Position numbers and translations under genes: made by a program
The notes under the pieces: generated by a model
The model's input: the letters and a program-made list of their open reading frames with translations, nothing else
What the model was told of the DNA's origin: nothing
Databases searched by the model: none
Origin: Rhodalgimonas zhirmunskyi
Lineage (GTDB): Bacteria; Pseudomonadota; Alphaproteobacteria; Rhodobacterales; Rhodobacteraceae
DNA: 64,000 bases
NCBI GenBank assembly: GCA_030848925.1
Contig: JANFFA010000001.1
Coordinates: 744,001-808,000 of the forward strand
Direction of reading: 5' to 3'
Part shown: positions 42,744 to 50,657 of the stretch, one piece after another
Numbering within the stretch: position 1 is the stretch's first letter
How the letters are laid out: each line of letters opens with the position of its first letter

Positions 42744-44053
42744 CCGAGTTTCTGGCAACCGCGATCTTCCTCGTCACCCTGTTCGGCCTTCTGGCCTCAT
42801 CGGTCTGGATCGGTCTGGCGCTGATGGGCGTGGCTTGGGTCGGGATGGAGCTTTTCACCTCGCGCCCGGCGGGCGATGCGATGATCACCACAATCTGGAC
42901 CGGCTCCAGCAGCTGGACCCTGACCGCCCTACCGCTGTTCATCTGGATGGGCGAAGTGCTCTATCGCACCCGCCTGTCCGAAGACATGTTCCGTGGCCTT
43001 GCGCCGTGGATGCGCTTCCTTCCCGGCGGGCTGTTGCACACCAATATCGCGGGCTGCACCATCTTTGCCGCCGTCTCCGGCTCTTCTGCGGCCACGCTCA
43101 CCACGGTGGGCAAGATGTCGATCCCCGAATTGCGCGCGCGCGGCTATCCCGAACACATGATCATCGGCACGCTGGCGGGCGCGGCCACGCTGGGCCTGAT
43201 GATCCCGCCCTCGCTGACGCTGATCGTCTATGGCGTCTCGATCAATGAATCGATCACCAAGCTGTTCATGGCCGGCGTCTTTCCGGGGCTGATCCTCGCC
43301 GGGCTGTTCATGTCCTACATCATCGCGTGGCATTACCTTTCCAAAGGCCCGCGCCCCAAGCCCGAACCCGACATGACCTTTTCCGAACGTTTGAAGGAAA
43401 GCCGCTTCCTGATCCCTGTGCTGATCCTCGTCACGGTGGTGATCGGCTCGATGTACATGGGCTTTGCCACCGCGACCGAGGCGGCAGCCGTCGGCGTCGT
43501 CGGCGCGCTCACGCTGGCAGCGGCGCAAGGCTCGCTCTCGTGGTCGACCTTCACCGCCTCGCTCATGGGGGCGACGCGCACCTCGGCGATGATCGCGCTG
43601 ATCCTGATGGGGGCGGCGTTCCTGTCGCTGTCGATGGGCTTCACCGGCCTGCCCCGCGCACTGGCGGGCTGGATCGAAGGGCTTGAACTGTCGCCCGTCG
43701 TCCTGATCATGGCGCTCACGGTGTTCTACATCATCCTCGGCATGTTCCTTGATGGCATCTCGTCGGTGGTCCTCACCATGGCAATTGTCGAGCCGATGAT
43801 CCGCACCGCCGGGATCGACGTGATCTGGTTCGGCATCTTCGTCGTCGTGGTGGTGGAAATGGCGCAGGTGACACCGCCCATCGGTTTCAACCTGTTCGTG
43901 CTGCAAGGCATGACCCGGCACGAGATCAGCTACATCGCCCGCACCGCGCTTCCCATGGTCGGGCTGATGCTCCTGATGGTCGTGATCCTCGTTATCTTCC
44001 CCGAAATCGCGACATGGCTGCCCGCCAACATCCGCAACGCGCCGGGCGGCTGA
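42740..44053 (+). CDS. TRAP transporter large permease (DctM family)
   Basis: This 437-residue protein has about 12 membrane segments and the conserved GCTIFAAVSGSSAATLTTVG, LAGAATLGLMIPPSLTLIVY and EMAQVTPPIGFNLFVLQG signatures. It is the ion-coupled channel subunit. It overlaps dctQ by four bases and is followed at 1 bp by a BART-type permease gene. Confidence 0.93.
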   Translation: MTEFLATAIFLVTLFGLLASSVWIGLALMGVAWVGMELFTSRPAGDAMITTIWTGSSSWTLTALPLFIWMGEVLYRTRLSEDMFRGLAPWMRFLPGGLLHTNIAGCTIFAAVSGSSAATLTTVGKMSIPELRARGYPEHMIIGTLAGAATLGLMIPPSLTLIVYGVSINESITKLFMAGVFPGLILAGLFMSYIIAWHYLSKGPRPKPEPDMTFSERLKESRFLIPVLILVTVVIGSMYMGFATATEAAAVGVVGALTLAAAQGSLSWSTFTASLMGATRTSAMIALILMGAAFLSLSMGFTGLPRALAGWIEGLELSPVVLIMALTVFYIILGMFLDGISSVVLTMAIVEPMIRTAGIDVIWFGIFVVVVVEMAQVTPPIGFNLFVLQGMTRHEISYIARTALPMVGLMLLMVVILVIFPEIATWLPANIRNAPGG

Positions 44054-44054
44054 C

Positions 44055-45002
44055 ATGCCTGCTCTGTGGGCGGCGCTCATCGCCCTTCTGGGCACCGTTG
44101 CGCGGCACGGCCGCTATGCCCTGATCGCGGGCCTTCTCGCCGGGTTGGCGCTGCCCAACCTCGCGATGGCGCTGCGCCCTTGGCTGTCGGAACTGGTGCT
44201 GGTGCTTTTGTTCCTCACCGCCTTCCGCATCGGCCTGAAACAGGCCACCGGCGGGCTGGCCGACCTGCGCGGCAGCCTTGGCCTCGCGCTGGTCTATCAA
44301 CTGGCCCTGCCCTTCGGCGCACTTCTCCTGTTGCGCCTCGCCGGCTGGGCCGAAACAGCGCAGGCCACCGCTCTTCTTCTGATGCTCGCCGCGCCCCCCG
44401 TCACCGGCGGGCCGAACCTTGCCATCCTCACCGGCGGGCCACCCGAACCCGCTTTTCGCCTGCTGATCCTCGGCACAGCGCTTTTGCCGCTCACGGTCAT
44501 GCCGCTGCTCTGGGCCGCGCCGGGCCTTGGCGATGCGCAGGCCGCTTTTGTCGCCGCGCTGAAACTGCTGGGCGCGATCTGGATCACCGTCGCGCTGGCC
44601 TTTGGCTTGCGCGCCCGCACCCTGCCCCGCCCCTCGGCCCGCGCCACCGCCGCACTCGACGGGCTGACCGCCATCGCGCTTGCCGTGATCGTCGTGGGCC
44701 TCATGAGTGCGCTGCGCCCCGCGCTGGCCGCCGATCCCCTGCGCGTGCTGGGCTGGCTCACCTTCGCGCTGGCCGCCAACCTCGGCCTGCAAACGCTCAC
44801 CTTCCTGATCTTCCGCCACAAGGGTGCCGAGGCTATCCCCCGCGCCATCACCGCCGGAAACCGCAATGTCGCGCTGTTCCTTGTCGCCCTGCCGGTGACA
44901 GGAAACGAGGCGTTCCTGATCTTCCTCGGCTGTTACCAGATCCCGATGTATCTCACGCCGATCCTGATGCGCCCGCTCTACGCCACCGCGAAACGGGCCT
45001 AA
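44055..45002 (+). CDS. Bile acid:sodium symporter-like permease (BART superfamily)
   Basis: This 315-residue protein has about nine or ten membrane helices, with LMLAAPPVTGGPNLAILTGG and ITAGNRNVALFLVALPVTG resembling the two discontinuous-helix regions of the BASS/SBF family. It lies 1 bp after dctM, so it is probably part of the TRAP operon and may move a related carboxylate. Its TAA stop shares three bases with the TAG of the convergent PIN gene (CTAA). Confidence 0.75.
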   Translation: MPALWAALIALLGTVARHGRYALIAGLLAGLALPNLAMALRPWLSELVLVLLFLTAFRIGLKQATGGLADLRGSLGLALVYQLALPFGALLLLRLAGWAETAQATALLLMLAAPPVTGGPNLAILTGGPPEPAFRLLILGTALLPLTVMPLLWAAPGLGDAQAAFVAALKLLGAIWITVALAFGLRARTLPRPSARATAALDGLTAIALAVIVVGLMSALRPALAADPLRVLGWLTFALAANLGLQTLTFLIFRHKGAEAIPRAITAGNRNVALFLVALPVTGNEAFLIFLGCYQIPMYLTPILMRPLYATAKRA

Positions 45003-45550
45003 TCCACCCGCGCCGACAGCGCCTTGGCCAGCCGCGGCAACCGCGCCTTCTTCAACAGCGCCCGCAAGGTCCAGTCCTCGCCAGAAAGCCGCCGCGCCTC
45101 GGCCAGAACATCCCGCGCCACCGCCTCGACTGCCTCTTCATTCCCCTGCCAGAACCCCAGCAGGAAATGATCCGGATCGGCGCGCGACACGCCTTCTTCG
45201 GCCAGGATATTGCGCGGGAAATCACGCGCGTTCAGCGTCACGATCACATCCGCAGACCCCGCCACCGCCGCCGCCAGCACGTGCGTATCCGCCGCATCCG
45301 GTAGCCAAAGCCGCTCTTCCAGAGATGGGGGATAAGTCACCTCGGCCTTGGGAAACCGCGCCTTGAGCATCACGGCCTCGCCCTCGGCCTGCGCTACGCC
45401 CGCCGGGCCCAGCTTCACCGCCGCGCGCAGCCATTCCCCGATGATCCGCTGCGACCACAGCGGCGTGAACGCCCCGGTCGCGGCCACGCCCAACAGCATC
45501 TCGCGCATCACCGTCGGATAGATCACGCAGGTGTCGAGAACCGCCCTCAC
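44999..45550 (-). CDS. PIN domain protein
   Basis: This 183-residue protein begins [19 protein letters not shown], a PIN N-terminus with the first Asp, and contains LWLPDAADTHVLAAAVAGSA and VIVTLNARDFPRNILAEEG with further acidic residues. It should be a Mg-dependent ribonuclease. No antitoxin gene is adjacent: the upstream neighbour is an rRNA methyltransferase whose stop overlaps the GTG start at 45550, so it is probably not a classical toxin-antitoxin pair. Confidence 0.82.
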   Translation of the reverse strand: MRAVLDTCVIYPTVMREMLLGVAATGAFTPLWSQRIIGEWLRAAVKLGPAGVAQAEGEAVMLKARFPKAEVTYPPSLEERLWLPDAADTHVLAAAVAGSADVIVTLNARDFPRNILAEEGVSRADPDHFLLGFWQGNEEAVEAVARDVLAEARRLSGEDWTLRALLKKARLPRLAKALSARVD

Positions 45551-46758
45551 AGCCGGAACATCAGCGCCTTGAGATAGCCGCTCTCGGCCAGTTGCGGCAG
45601 CATCGGATGATCCGGCCCCGCAAACCCGGTGTAAAGCAGTTGCGCCGAGCGCCCCGCGCGGCCAATCCCGCGCAAGCTGGCACCCCGGAATTTCGACAGG
45701 TCGGCCGCATGAGAGCAAGAGCACAGGCCAAGATAGCCACCCTCCTCCACCAGCGCCGCTGCCAGCCGTGCGATCCGCTCATAGGCGCGCAAACCAGCCT
45801 CTAGCGCGGGCTTGGACGGCGCGAACGCCGGCGGATCACAGATCACCATATCAAATTTCGCGCCCTCTTCGGCCAGTGCTGCCAGCACCTCGAACGCATC
45901 GCCTTTGCGGGTCTCCAGCCGCGCGCCAAAGCCCGAGCGCGCCGCGCCCTCTTCGGCCAGCGCCAGCGCCGCCTCGGACCCGTCGACACACAGAACACTC
46001 TCCGCACCCTCGCCCAGACAGGCCAACCCGAAACCGCCCACATGCGAAAACACGTCCAGCACCCGCGCGCCCTGCGCCAATCCGGCGGCAAAGGCATGGT
46101 TGGGCCGCTGGTCATAAAACAGCCCGGTTTTCTGACCGCCGGTCAGATCGGCCATGTAGGTGGCCCCGTTCATCGCCACCGGCACCGGCGCATCCGGCAG
46201 ATCGCCCAGCAAAACGGCATCGACATCGTCCAGCCCCTCAAGGCCCCGCGCCCGTCCGCCCGCGTTCTTGAGGATCGTCGTGACCCCCGTCACCCGCGCC
46301 AGCGCCTCTGCCAATTCATCAAGCAGAACCTCGGCCCAGGCCGCGTTGGGCTGCACCACGGCCACGTCACCGAACCGGTCGATCACCACGCCGGGCAATC
46401 CGTCACCCTCGGCATGGACCAATCGATAGAAGGGATCCTTATACAAACGCTCCCGCATCGCCAGCGCGCGGGTCAGTTTCGCCTCGATCCACGCCCCGTC
46501 CACCGGGCGCGTCAGGTCGCGCTCCAGCACCCGGGCGAAAATGCGAGAATGCGGATTGACCGCCACCAACGCCATGTCGCGACGTTCGGCATCCTGCAAC
46601 AGGGCAATGGTGCCGGGCGTCATCGCCTTGGTGCGGCGGTCGGTGACGACCTCGTTGTCGAACACCCACGGGCTTCCATGGCGGATCTTTCGCGAATCCG
46701 TCTTGGGCTTGAGGCGAACAATCGGATAATCGGGCAATGAAGAAGGGGACAGCGTCAT
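45547..46758 (-). CDS. Class I SAM-dependent rRNA methyltransferase (RlmI-like)
   Basis: This 403-residue protein has a PUA domain ([20 protein letters not shown] at ~17-36, first ~90 residues) and a methyltransferase domain with [16 protein letters not shown] (SAM site) and [10 protein letters not shown]. It probably methylates a cytosine of 23S rRNA at C5. Its ATG lies in the loop of an 11-bp hairpin that also traps the ribosome-binding site, so translation may be regulated. It overlaps the PIN gene (GTGA). Confidence 0.9.
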   Translation of the reverse strand: MTLSPSSLPDYPIVRLKPKTDSRKIRHGSPWVFDNEVVTDRRTKAMTPGTIALLQDAERRDMALVAVNPHSRIFARVLERDLTRPVDGAWIEAKLTRALAMRERLYKDPFYRLVHAEGDGLPGVVIDRFGDVAVVQPNAAWAEVLLDELAEALARVTGVTTILKNAGGRARGLEGLDDVDAVLLGDLPDAPVPVAMNGATYMADLTGGQKTGLFYDQRPNHAFAAGLAQGARVLDVFSHVGGFGLACLGEGAESVLCVDGSEAALALAEEGAARSGFGARLETRKGDAFEVLAALAEEGAKFDMVICDPPAFAPSKPALEAGLRAYERIARLAAALVEEGGYLGLCSCSHAADLSKFRGASLRGIGRAGRSAQLLYTGFAGPDHPMLPQLAESGYLKALMFRL

Positions 46759-46769
46759 GCTGTCCCCTT
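46743..46769 (-). promoter_or_regulatory. Start-codon hairpin of the RlmI-like gene
   Basis: In the mRNA the sequence AAGGGGACAGC-AUGAC-GCUGUCCCCUU folds into a perfect 11-bp stem with a 5-base loop. The start codon AUG lies in the loop, and the Shine-Dalgarno-like AAGGGG is in the 5' arm. Translation would need the stem to open. The same DNA could also bind a dimeric protein. Confidence 0.7.
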
Positions 46770-46794
46770 ACGCGATTCATTCGGCCTTAGAAAG

Positions 46795-46812
46795 AGCCCA
46801 GAAGCATGGGCT
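46795..46812 (-). terminator. Terminator of the lipoprotein gene
   Basis: On the minus strand AGCCCA-TGCTTC-TGGGCT is followed by CTTTCT, a modest Rho-independent terminator 14 bases after the lipoprotein stop and before the RlmI-like gene. Confidence 0.55.
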
Positions 46813-46825
46813 GAGGGCTAAAGGC

Positions 46826-47518
46826 TCAGAACAGGCTGTTGGTCACGTCACCCGACATCAGCGGCACGGCGTTGCGCGAAACTTCCGGCGCGGGCTGCAC
46901 CTTGATCACATGCGGCGTGTCGTCGACCTTCGGCGCTTCGATGCCCAGTTCCCGCTGCACCACACCTGCGATGTGCTGGCTGATGCGCAAACGCTGGGTG
47001 ATGCCGTTCTGTTCGGCATGGATGGCACGCTGGCCACCAAAGGCCTTGATGTTGGTCTCGATCCGGCGCGGCTCGGCAATCGGCTGCAGCGTCTCGGGGT
47101 TGAGGAAGTTCAGCACGAAGATCATCTCGTGGCGACCACCCGTCGTGTAACGCGCTTTCTCGGTCAGGGCATGGAACCGCTTCACCTCAACATCGAGAAG
47201 CACCGGAACCGACCCTTTCGCAGGGGCCACGGCAACCGCAAGGCTTTCCTCGAAAATCTTCTGAACCTGCGCATGACGATCGCCCAGCGGATCTTCGCGC
47301 CACACGATATCACCCGACGGGTAATAAAGATTTGCTTCAGACGCCTTCAGCGTGCGCGGCACCCGCACCTGAAAGGATGTCACTTTCATCGACAGGGCCG
47401 CAGGTTTCGCCGCGGGCGCATCAAAAGGCGCGTTCCGCGATGCGATATCCATGTTCGAGCAGCCGCTCACGGCCACGCTTCCCAGCATCATGAGTGCAAC
47501 CAGACGCATCTTTTTCAT
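46826..47518 (-). CDS. Lipoprotein of unknown function (DUF6778-like)
   Basis: This 230-residue protein has a lipoprotein signal [20 protein letters not shown] and no known enzymatic motif. The mature part has two predicted beta-rich segments ([20 protein letters not shown] and [20 protein letters not shown]) and a Lys/Arg-rich middle. It looks like a conserved Rhodobacteraceae envelope lipoprotein. It is divergent from edd and has its own terminator, so it is probably a single-gene unit. Confidence 0.8.
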   Translation of the reverse strand: MKKMRLVALMMLGSVAVSGCSNMDIASRNAPFDAPAAKPAALSMKVTSFQVRVPRTLKASEANLYYPSGDIVWREDPLGDRHAQVQKIFEESLAVAVAPAKGSVPVLLDVEVKRFHALTEKARYTTGGRHEMIFVLNFLNPETLQPIAEPRRIETNIKAFGGQRAIHAEQNGITQRLRISQHIAGVVQRELGIEAPKVDDTPHVIKVQPAPEVSRNAVPLMSGDVTNSLF

Positions 47519-47639
47519 GCCAACCTCCTTCGGGTTGTCCCTCTCGGGGCGATCTATGTGGGCTTCGCGCCCGTTTATTTGATGCCCCTAGACTCCTTTC
47601 CAATTGAGACAAATTTTGGGCATCCTGTGGGTCATGCAG

Positions 47640-47720
47640 GGGAATTCCCGCGGCAATCCCGGGATTTGAGTCTTTCTCGCAACAGGTTGGCTGGTTGTTG
47701 GCGCTATCAATCTGCTATAG
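47640..47720. promoter_or_regulatory. edd promoter region with two palindromes
   Basis: Between the divergent lipoprotein and edd genes lie the perfect palindromes GGGAATTCCC (47640-47649) and AATCCCGGGATT (47655-47666), six bases apart. A -10-like TATAGAT follows at about 47714-47720. They are possible operators for sugar-acid control of edd-eda; no matching regulator gene is in the window. Confidence 0.4.
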
Positions 47721-47764
47721 ATCATGGGTATCCACTTCATTTCGAGAACGCTCCCGGAGGGCCA

Positions 47765-49597
47765 ATGGCGCTCAATTCCACGATCCAGGCGGTCACCGAC
47801 CGCATCATTGCCCGCTCAAAGGCCTCTCGCGCGGCCTATCTCGCGCGGATGCGCAAGGCGGGCGAAGACGGCCCGGCGCGCGCGCATCTCAGCTGCTCGA
47901 ACCAGGCACATGCCTATGCCGCCATGGGCGCGGATCAGGACCGGCTCGCCACCACCCCGGCCCCCAACCTTGGCATCGTGACGGCCTATAACGACATGCT
48001 TTCAGCGCACGAACCGTTCGGCAGCTACCCGCCCCGGATCAAGGAGGCGGCCCGCCGCCTCGGCGCCACAGCACAGGTCGCAGGCGGGGTTCCGGCGATG
48101 TGCGATGGCGTCACGCAGGGCCAGCCGGGAATGGAACTCTCGCTGTTTTCGCGCGACACCATCGCGCTGGCGGCCTCTGTTGCGTTGTCGCACAACACCT
48201 TCGATGCGGTGGTGATGCTGGGCACCTGCGACAAGATCGTACCGGGCCTCGTCATGGCCGCCGGCGCCTTTGGCCACTTGCCGATGATCTTCCTGCCCGG
48301 CGGCCCGATGACCTCGGGCCTGTCGAACGATGAAAAGGCCAAGGTGCGCAAGGCCTATGCCAGCGGCGAAATCGACCGCGCCGCCCTGATGGCCGCCGAA
48401 ATGGCCGCCTACCACGGGCCGGGCACCTGCACCTTCTACGGCACCGCCAACTCCAACCAGATGCTGATGGAGATCATGGGCCTGCACCTGCCCGGCGCCG
48501 CTTTCGTCACGCCCTACACCCCGCTACGCGACGCGCTCACCGATGCGGGCGTCGAGGCGATCCTCGGCCAGACCGGCCTTGGCCGCGATTACCGCCCGCT
48601 CTGCGACATCCTTGATGAGCGCGCCTTCGTGAACGGCATCGTCGGGCTGATGGCGACGGGCGGTTCCACCAACCTCGTGCTGCACCTTCCGGCGATGGCA
48701 CGCGCCTCGGGCATCCACCTCACGCCGCAGGATTTCTCCGACATTTCCGGCGTCGTGCCGCTGCTCGCGCGGGTCTATCCCAACGGTCTGGCCGACGTGA
48801 ACCATTTCCACGCCGCCGGCGGCATGGGCTACCTGATCGCGCAACTGCTCGACGCAGGGCTGTTGCATGAAGAGGTCAACACAGTCGCCGGCCCCGGTCT
48901 TGCCCGCTATACCTCTGAGCCGTTTCTCGATGGCGACACGCTGACCTTCCGCGCAGCCCCGCTTGCCCCCGAGAACGACCGCATCCTGCGCCCCCACACC
49001 GATCCGTTCCAGCGCAGCGGCGGGTTGCAACGCCTCACCGGCAACCTCGGCGAAGGCATCATCAAGATTTCCGCCGTCGCCCCCGAACACCGCCTGATCG
49101 AAGCGCCCGCGCGCGTCTTTCACACCCAGGACGCTGTGGTTGCCGCCTTCAAGGCCGGCGAACTGGCGCAGGACACCATCATCGTCCTGCCCTTCCAGGG
49201 GCCACGCGCCAACGGCATGCCCGAATTGCACGGGCTGACCCCCACCATGTCGGTGATGCAGGATCGCGGCTTCAAAGTGGCCCTCGTCACCGATGGCCGC
49301 ATGTCCGGCGCCTCGGGCAAGGTGCCCGCCGCCATCCACGTCTCGCCCGAGGCGATGGGCGATGGCCCCCTTGCCCGCATCCGAGACGGCGACGTGATCC
49401 GCCTTGATGCCGAGGCCGGGACACTGGAAAACCTCGCCCCCGACTTCGACACACGCACGCCCGACCGCCCCGACCTTTCGGCCAATCACACCGGGCTTGG
49501 GCGCGAGTTGTTCTCGATCTTCCGCGCCAATGCCGCCCCCGCGACCGAAGGCGCCAGCCCGCTGTTCCCCGAAGCCGAGATCGGAGACGACACATGA
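47765..49597 (+). CDS. edd: Phosphogluconate dehydratase
   Basis: This 610-residue Fe-S dehydratase of the IlvD/Edd family has [52 protein letters not shown] and [20 protein letters not shown]; the cysteines at CDGV and TCDK are cluster ligands. It converts 6-phosphogluconate to KDPG in the Entner-Doudoroff pathway. GGAGGG precedes ATG 47765. It overlaps eda by four bases. Confidence 0.96.
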   Translation: MALNSTIQAVTDRIIARSKASRAAYLARMRKAGEDGPARAHLSCSNQAHAYAAMGADQDRLATTPAPNLGIVTAYNDMLSAHEPFGSYPPRIKEAARRLGATAQVAGGVPAMCDGVTQGQPGMELSLFSRDTIALAASVALSHNTFDAVVMLGTCDKIVPGLVMAAGAFGHLPMIFLPGGPMTSGLSNDEKAKVRKAYASGEIDRAALMAAEMAAYHGPGTCTFYGTANSNQMLMEIMGLHLPGAAFVTPYTPLRDALTDAGVEAILGQTGLGRDYRPLCDILDERAFVNGIVGLMATGGSTNLVLHLPAMARASGIHLTPQDFSDISGVVPLLARVYPNGLADVNHFHAAGGMGYLIAQLLDAGLLHEEVNTVAGPGLARYTSEPFLDGDTLTFRAAPLAPENDRILRPHTDPFQRSGGLQRLTGNLGEGIIKISAVAPEHRLIEAPARVFHTQDAVVAAFKAGELAQDTIIVLPFQGPRANGMPELHGLTPTMSVMQDRGFKVALVTDGRMSGASGKVPAAIHVSPEAMGDGPLARIRDGDVIRLDAEAGTLENLAPDFDTRTPDRPDLSANHTGLGRELFSIFRANAAPATEGASPLFPEAEIGDDT

Positions 49598-50235
49598 CCC
49601 CGCAGGAGATGAGCGCAAAGGCGCTCGAGCTGTGCCGCATGGCCCCCGTCATCCCCGTGATCGTGGTCGAGGATATCGCCCATGCCCGCCCCTTGGCCGA
49701 AGCGCTGGTCAAGGGCGGCCTGCCGGTGCTCGAAGTGACCCTGCGCACCCCGCAAGCACTCGACGCGATCCGCGAGATGGCCCAAGTGCCCGGCGGCGTC
49801 GTGGGCGCGGGCACCGTGCTGACGCCACAGGATGTGGAAAACGCGAAAGCAGCGGGCGCGCAATTCGCCGTCTCGCCCGGCGCCACCGATCGCCTGCTTG
49901 ACGCTTGCGAGGCGGCCGATCTGCCCCTCCTGCCCGGCGCCGCCACCGCAACCGAGGCGATGCGCCTGCTGGAACGCGGCTACAGCACGCAAAAGTTCTT
50001 CCCGGCCGAGGCCTCGGGCGGCGCGCCCGCGCTCAAGGCAATTGGCGCGCCCCTGCCACAGATCACCTTCTGTCCCACCGGCGGCGTCTCCACCAAGAAT
50101 GTCGCCGATTACCTCGCCCTGCCCAACGTCGCCTGCGTCGGCGGCAGCTGGGTCGCGCCGAAAGAAGCGCTGGCCAAGGGCGACTGGGCCAGCATTGAGG
50201 CACTCGCCCGCGCGGCTGCGACCTTGCCAAGGTAG
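49594..50235 (+). CDS. eda: KDPG aldolase
   Basis: This 213-residue class I aldolase has [20 protein letters not shown], the Schiff-base region [18 protein letters not shown] with the Lys, and [20 protein letters not shown]. It cleaves KDPG to pyruvate and glyceraldehyde-3-phosphate (also the 4-hydroxy-2-oxoglutarate reaction). The start overlaps the edd stop (ATGA). The stop codon touches the first of four perfect hairpins. Confidence 0.96.
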   Translation: MTPQEMSAKALELCRMAPVIPVIVVEDIAHARPLAEALVKGGLPVLEVTLRTPQALDAIREMAQVPGGVVGAGTVLTPQDVENAKAAGAQFAVSPGATDRLLDACEAADLPLLPGAATATEAMRLLERGYSTQKFFPAEASGGAPALKAIGAPLPQITFCPTGGVSTKNVADYLALPNVACVGGSWVAPKEALAKGDWASIEALARAAATLPR

Positions 50236-50379
50236 CCGGAAAATTACGAATTTTCCGGCGCATTTCTTGCAAAGAAATGCAGCGCGCCTGACCTCTCCTC
50301 GGGCTAAAGACCCGTCCCTCTCTCAACGCGCGCGCCGGAATTTTCGAAAAATTCCGGCCGTTTTCCTCGCAGGAAAACG
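50235..50379. repeat. Four perfect hairpins in two pairs
   Basis: Pair 1: 50235-50259 (11-bp stem around CCGGAAAATT, loop ACG) abuts 50260-50280 (9-bp stem GCATTTCTT, loop GCA). Pair 2: 50334-50358 (11 bp around CCGGAATTTT, loop CGA) abuts 50359-50379 (9 bp CGTTTTCCT, loop CGC). The pairs repeat with a 99-base period. Stem lengths, loop lengths and spacing match, but stem bases differ in a compensated way, so structure is what is kept. They lie between convergent eda and the glnE-linked small gene, and are probably a bidirectional terminator or BIME-like element. Confidence 0.85.
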
Positions 50380-50387
50380 CGCCCTTC

Positions 50388-50657
50388 TCAGGCGCGCCGT
50401 CCCCTGCGCCCACCGCGCCGCCCCGTCCGCGCGGGCGTGCTCATGCCCTCGCTCAACACTGCGGTCATCGGATGGCCCTCTTCCCCGTAGCGCTCCAGAA
50501 GCTCCGCACAGGCCGCCTGCGGCTCCACCGTATCCGGCAGGCTCAGCGCCCAATCGACAAAGATCGAGCGGCATTCTTCCATCCCGATGCCCTCGATCCG
50601 ATATGCCTCCCGGATCAGGTTCTTCGGGTCCAAACTGTCACCTTGCGTGCGCATCAT
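50388..50657 (-). CDS. Small conserved protein downstream of glnE
   Basis: This 89-residue protein begins MMRTQGDSLDPKNLIREAYR, has an acidic helical core (EGIGMEECRSIFVDWALSLP) and ends with a basic tail (RTGRRGGRRGRRA) that could bind nucleic acid. Its start overlaps the glnE stop (ATGA). I do not recognise a named family; the coupling suggests a role linked to nitrogen control. Confidence 0.75.
   Translation of the reverse strand: MMRTQGDSLDPKNLIREAYRIEGIGMEECRSIFVDWALSLPDTVEPQAACAELLERYGEEGHPMTAVLSEGMSTPARTGRRGGRRGRRA

Noticed and set aside
44999-45550. PIN gene as toxin of a toxin-antitoxin pair
   Set aside because: No small antitoxin-like gene is adjacent; the overlapping neighbour is a 403-residue methyltransferase.
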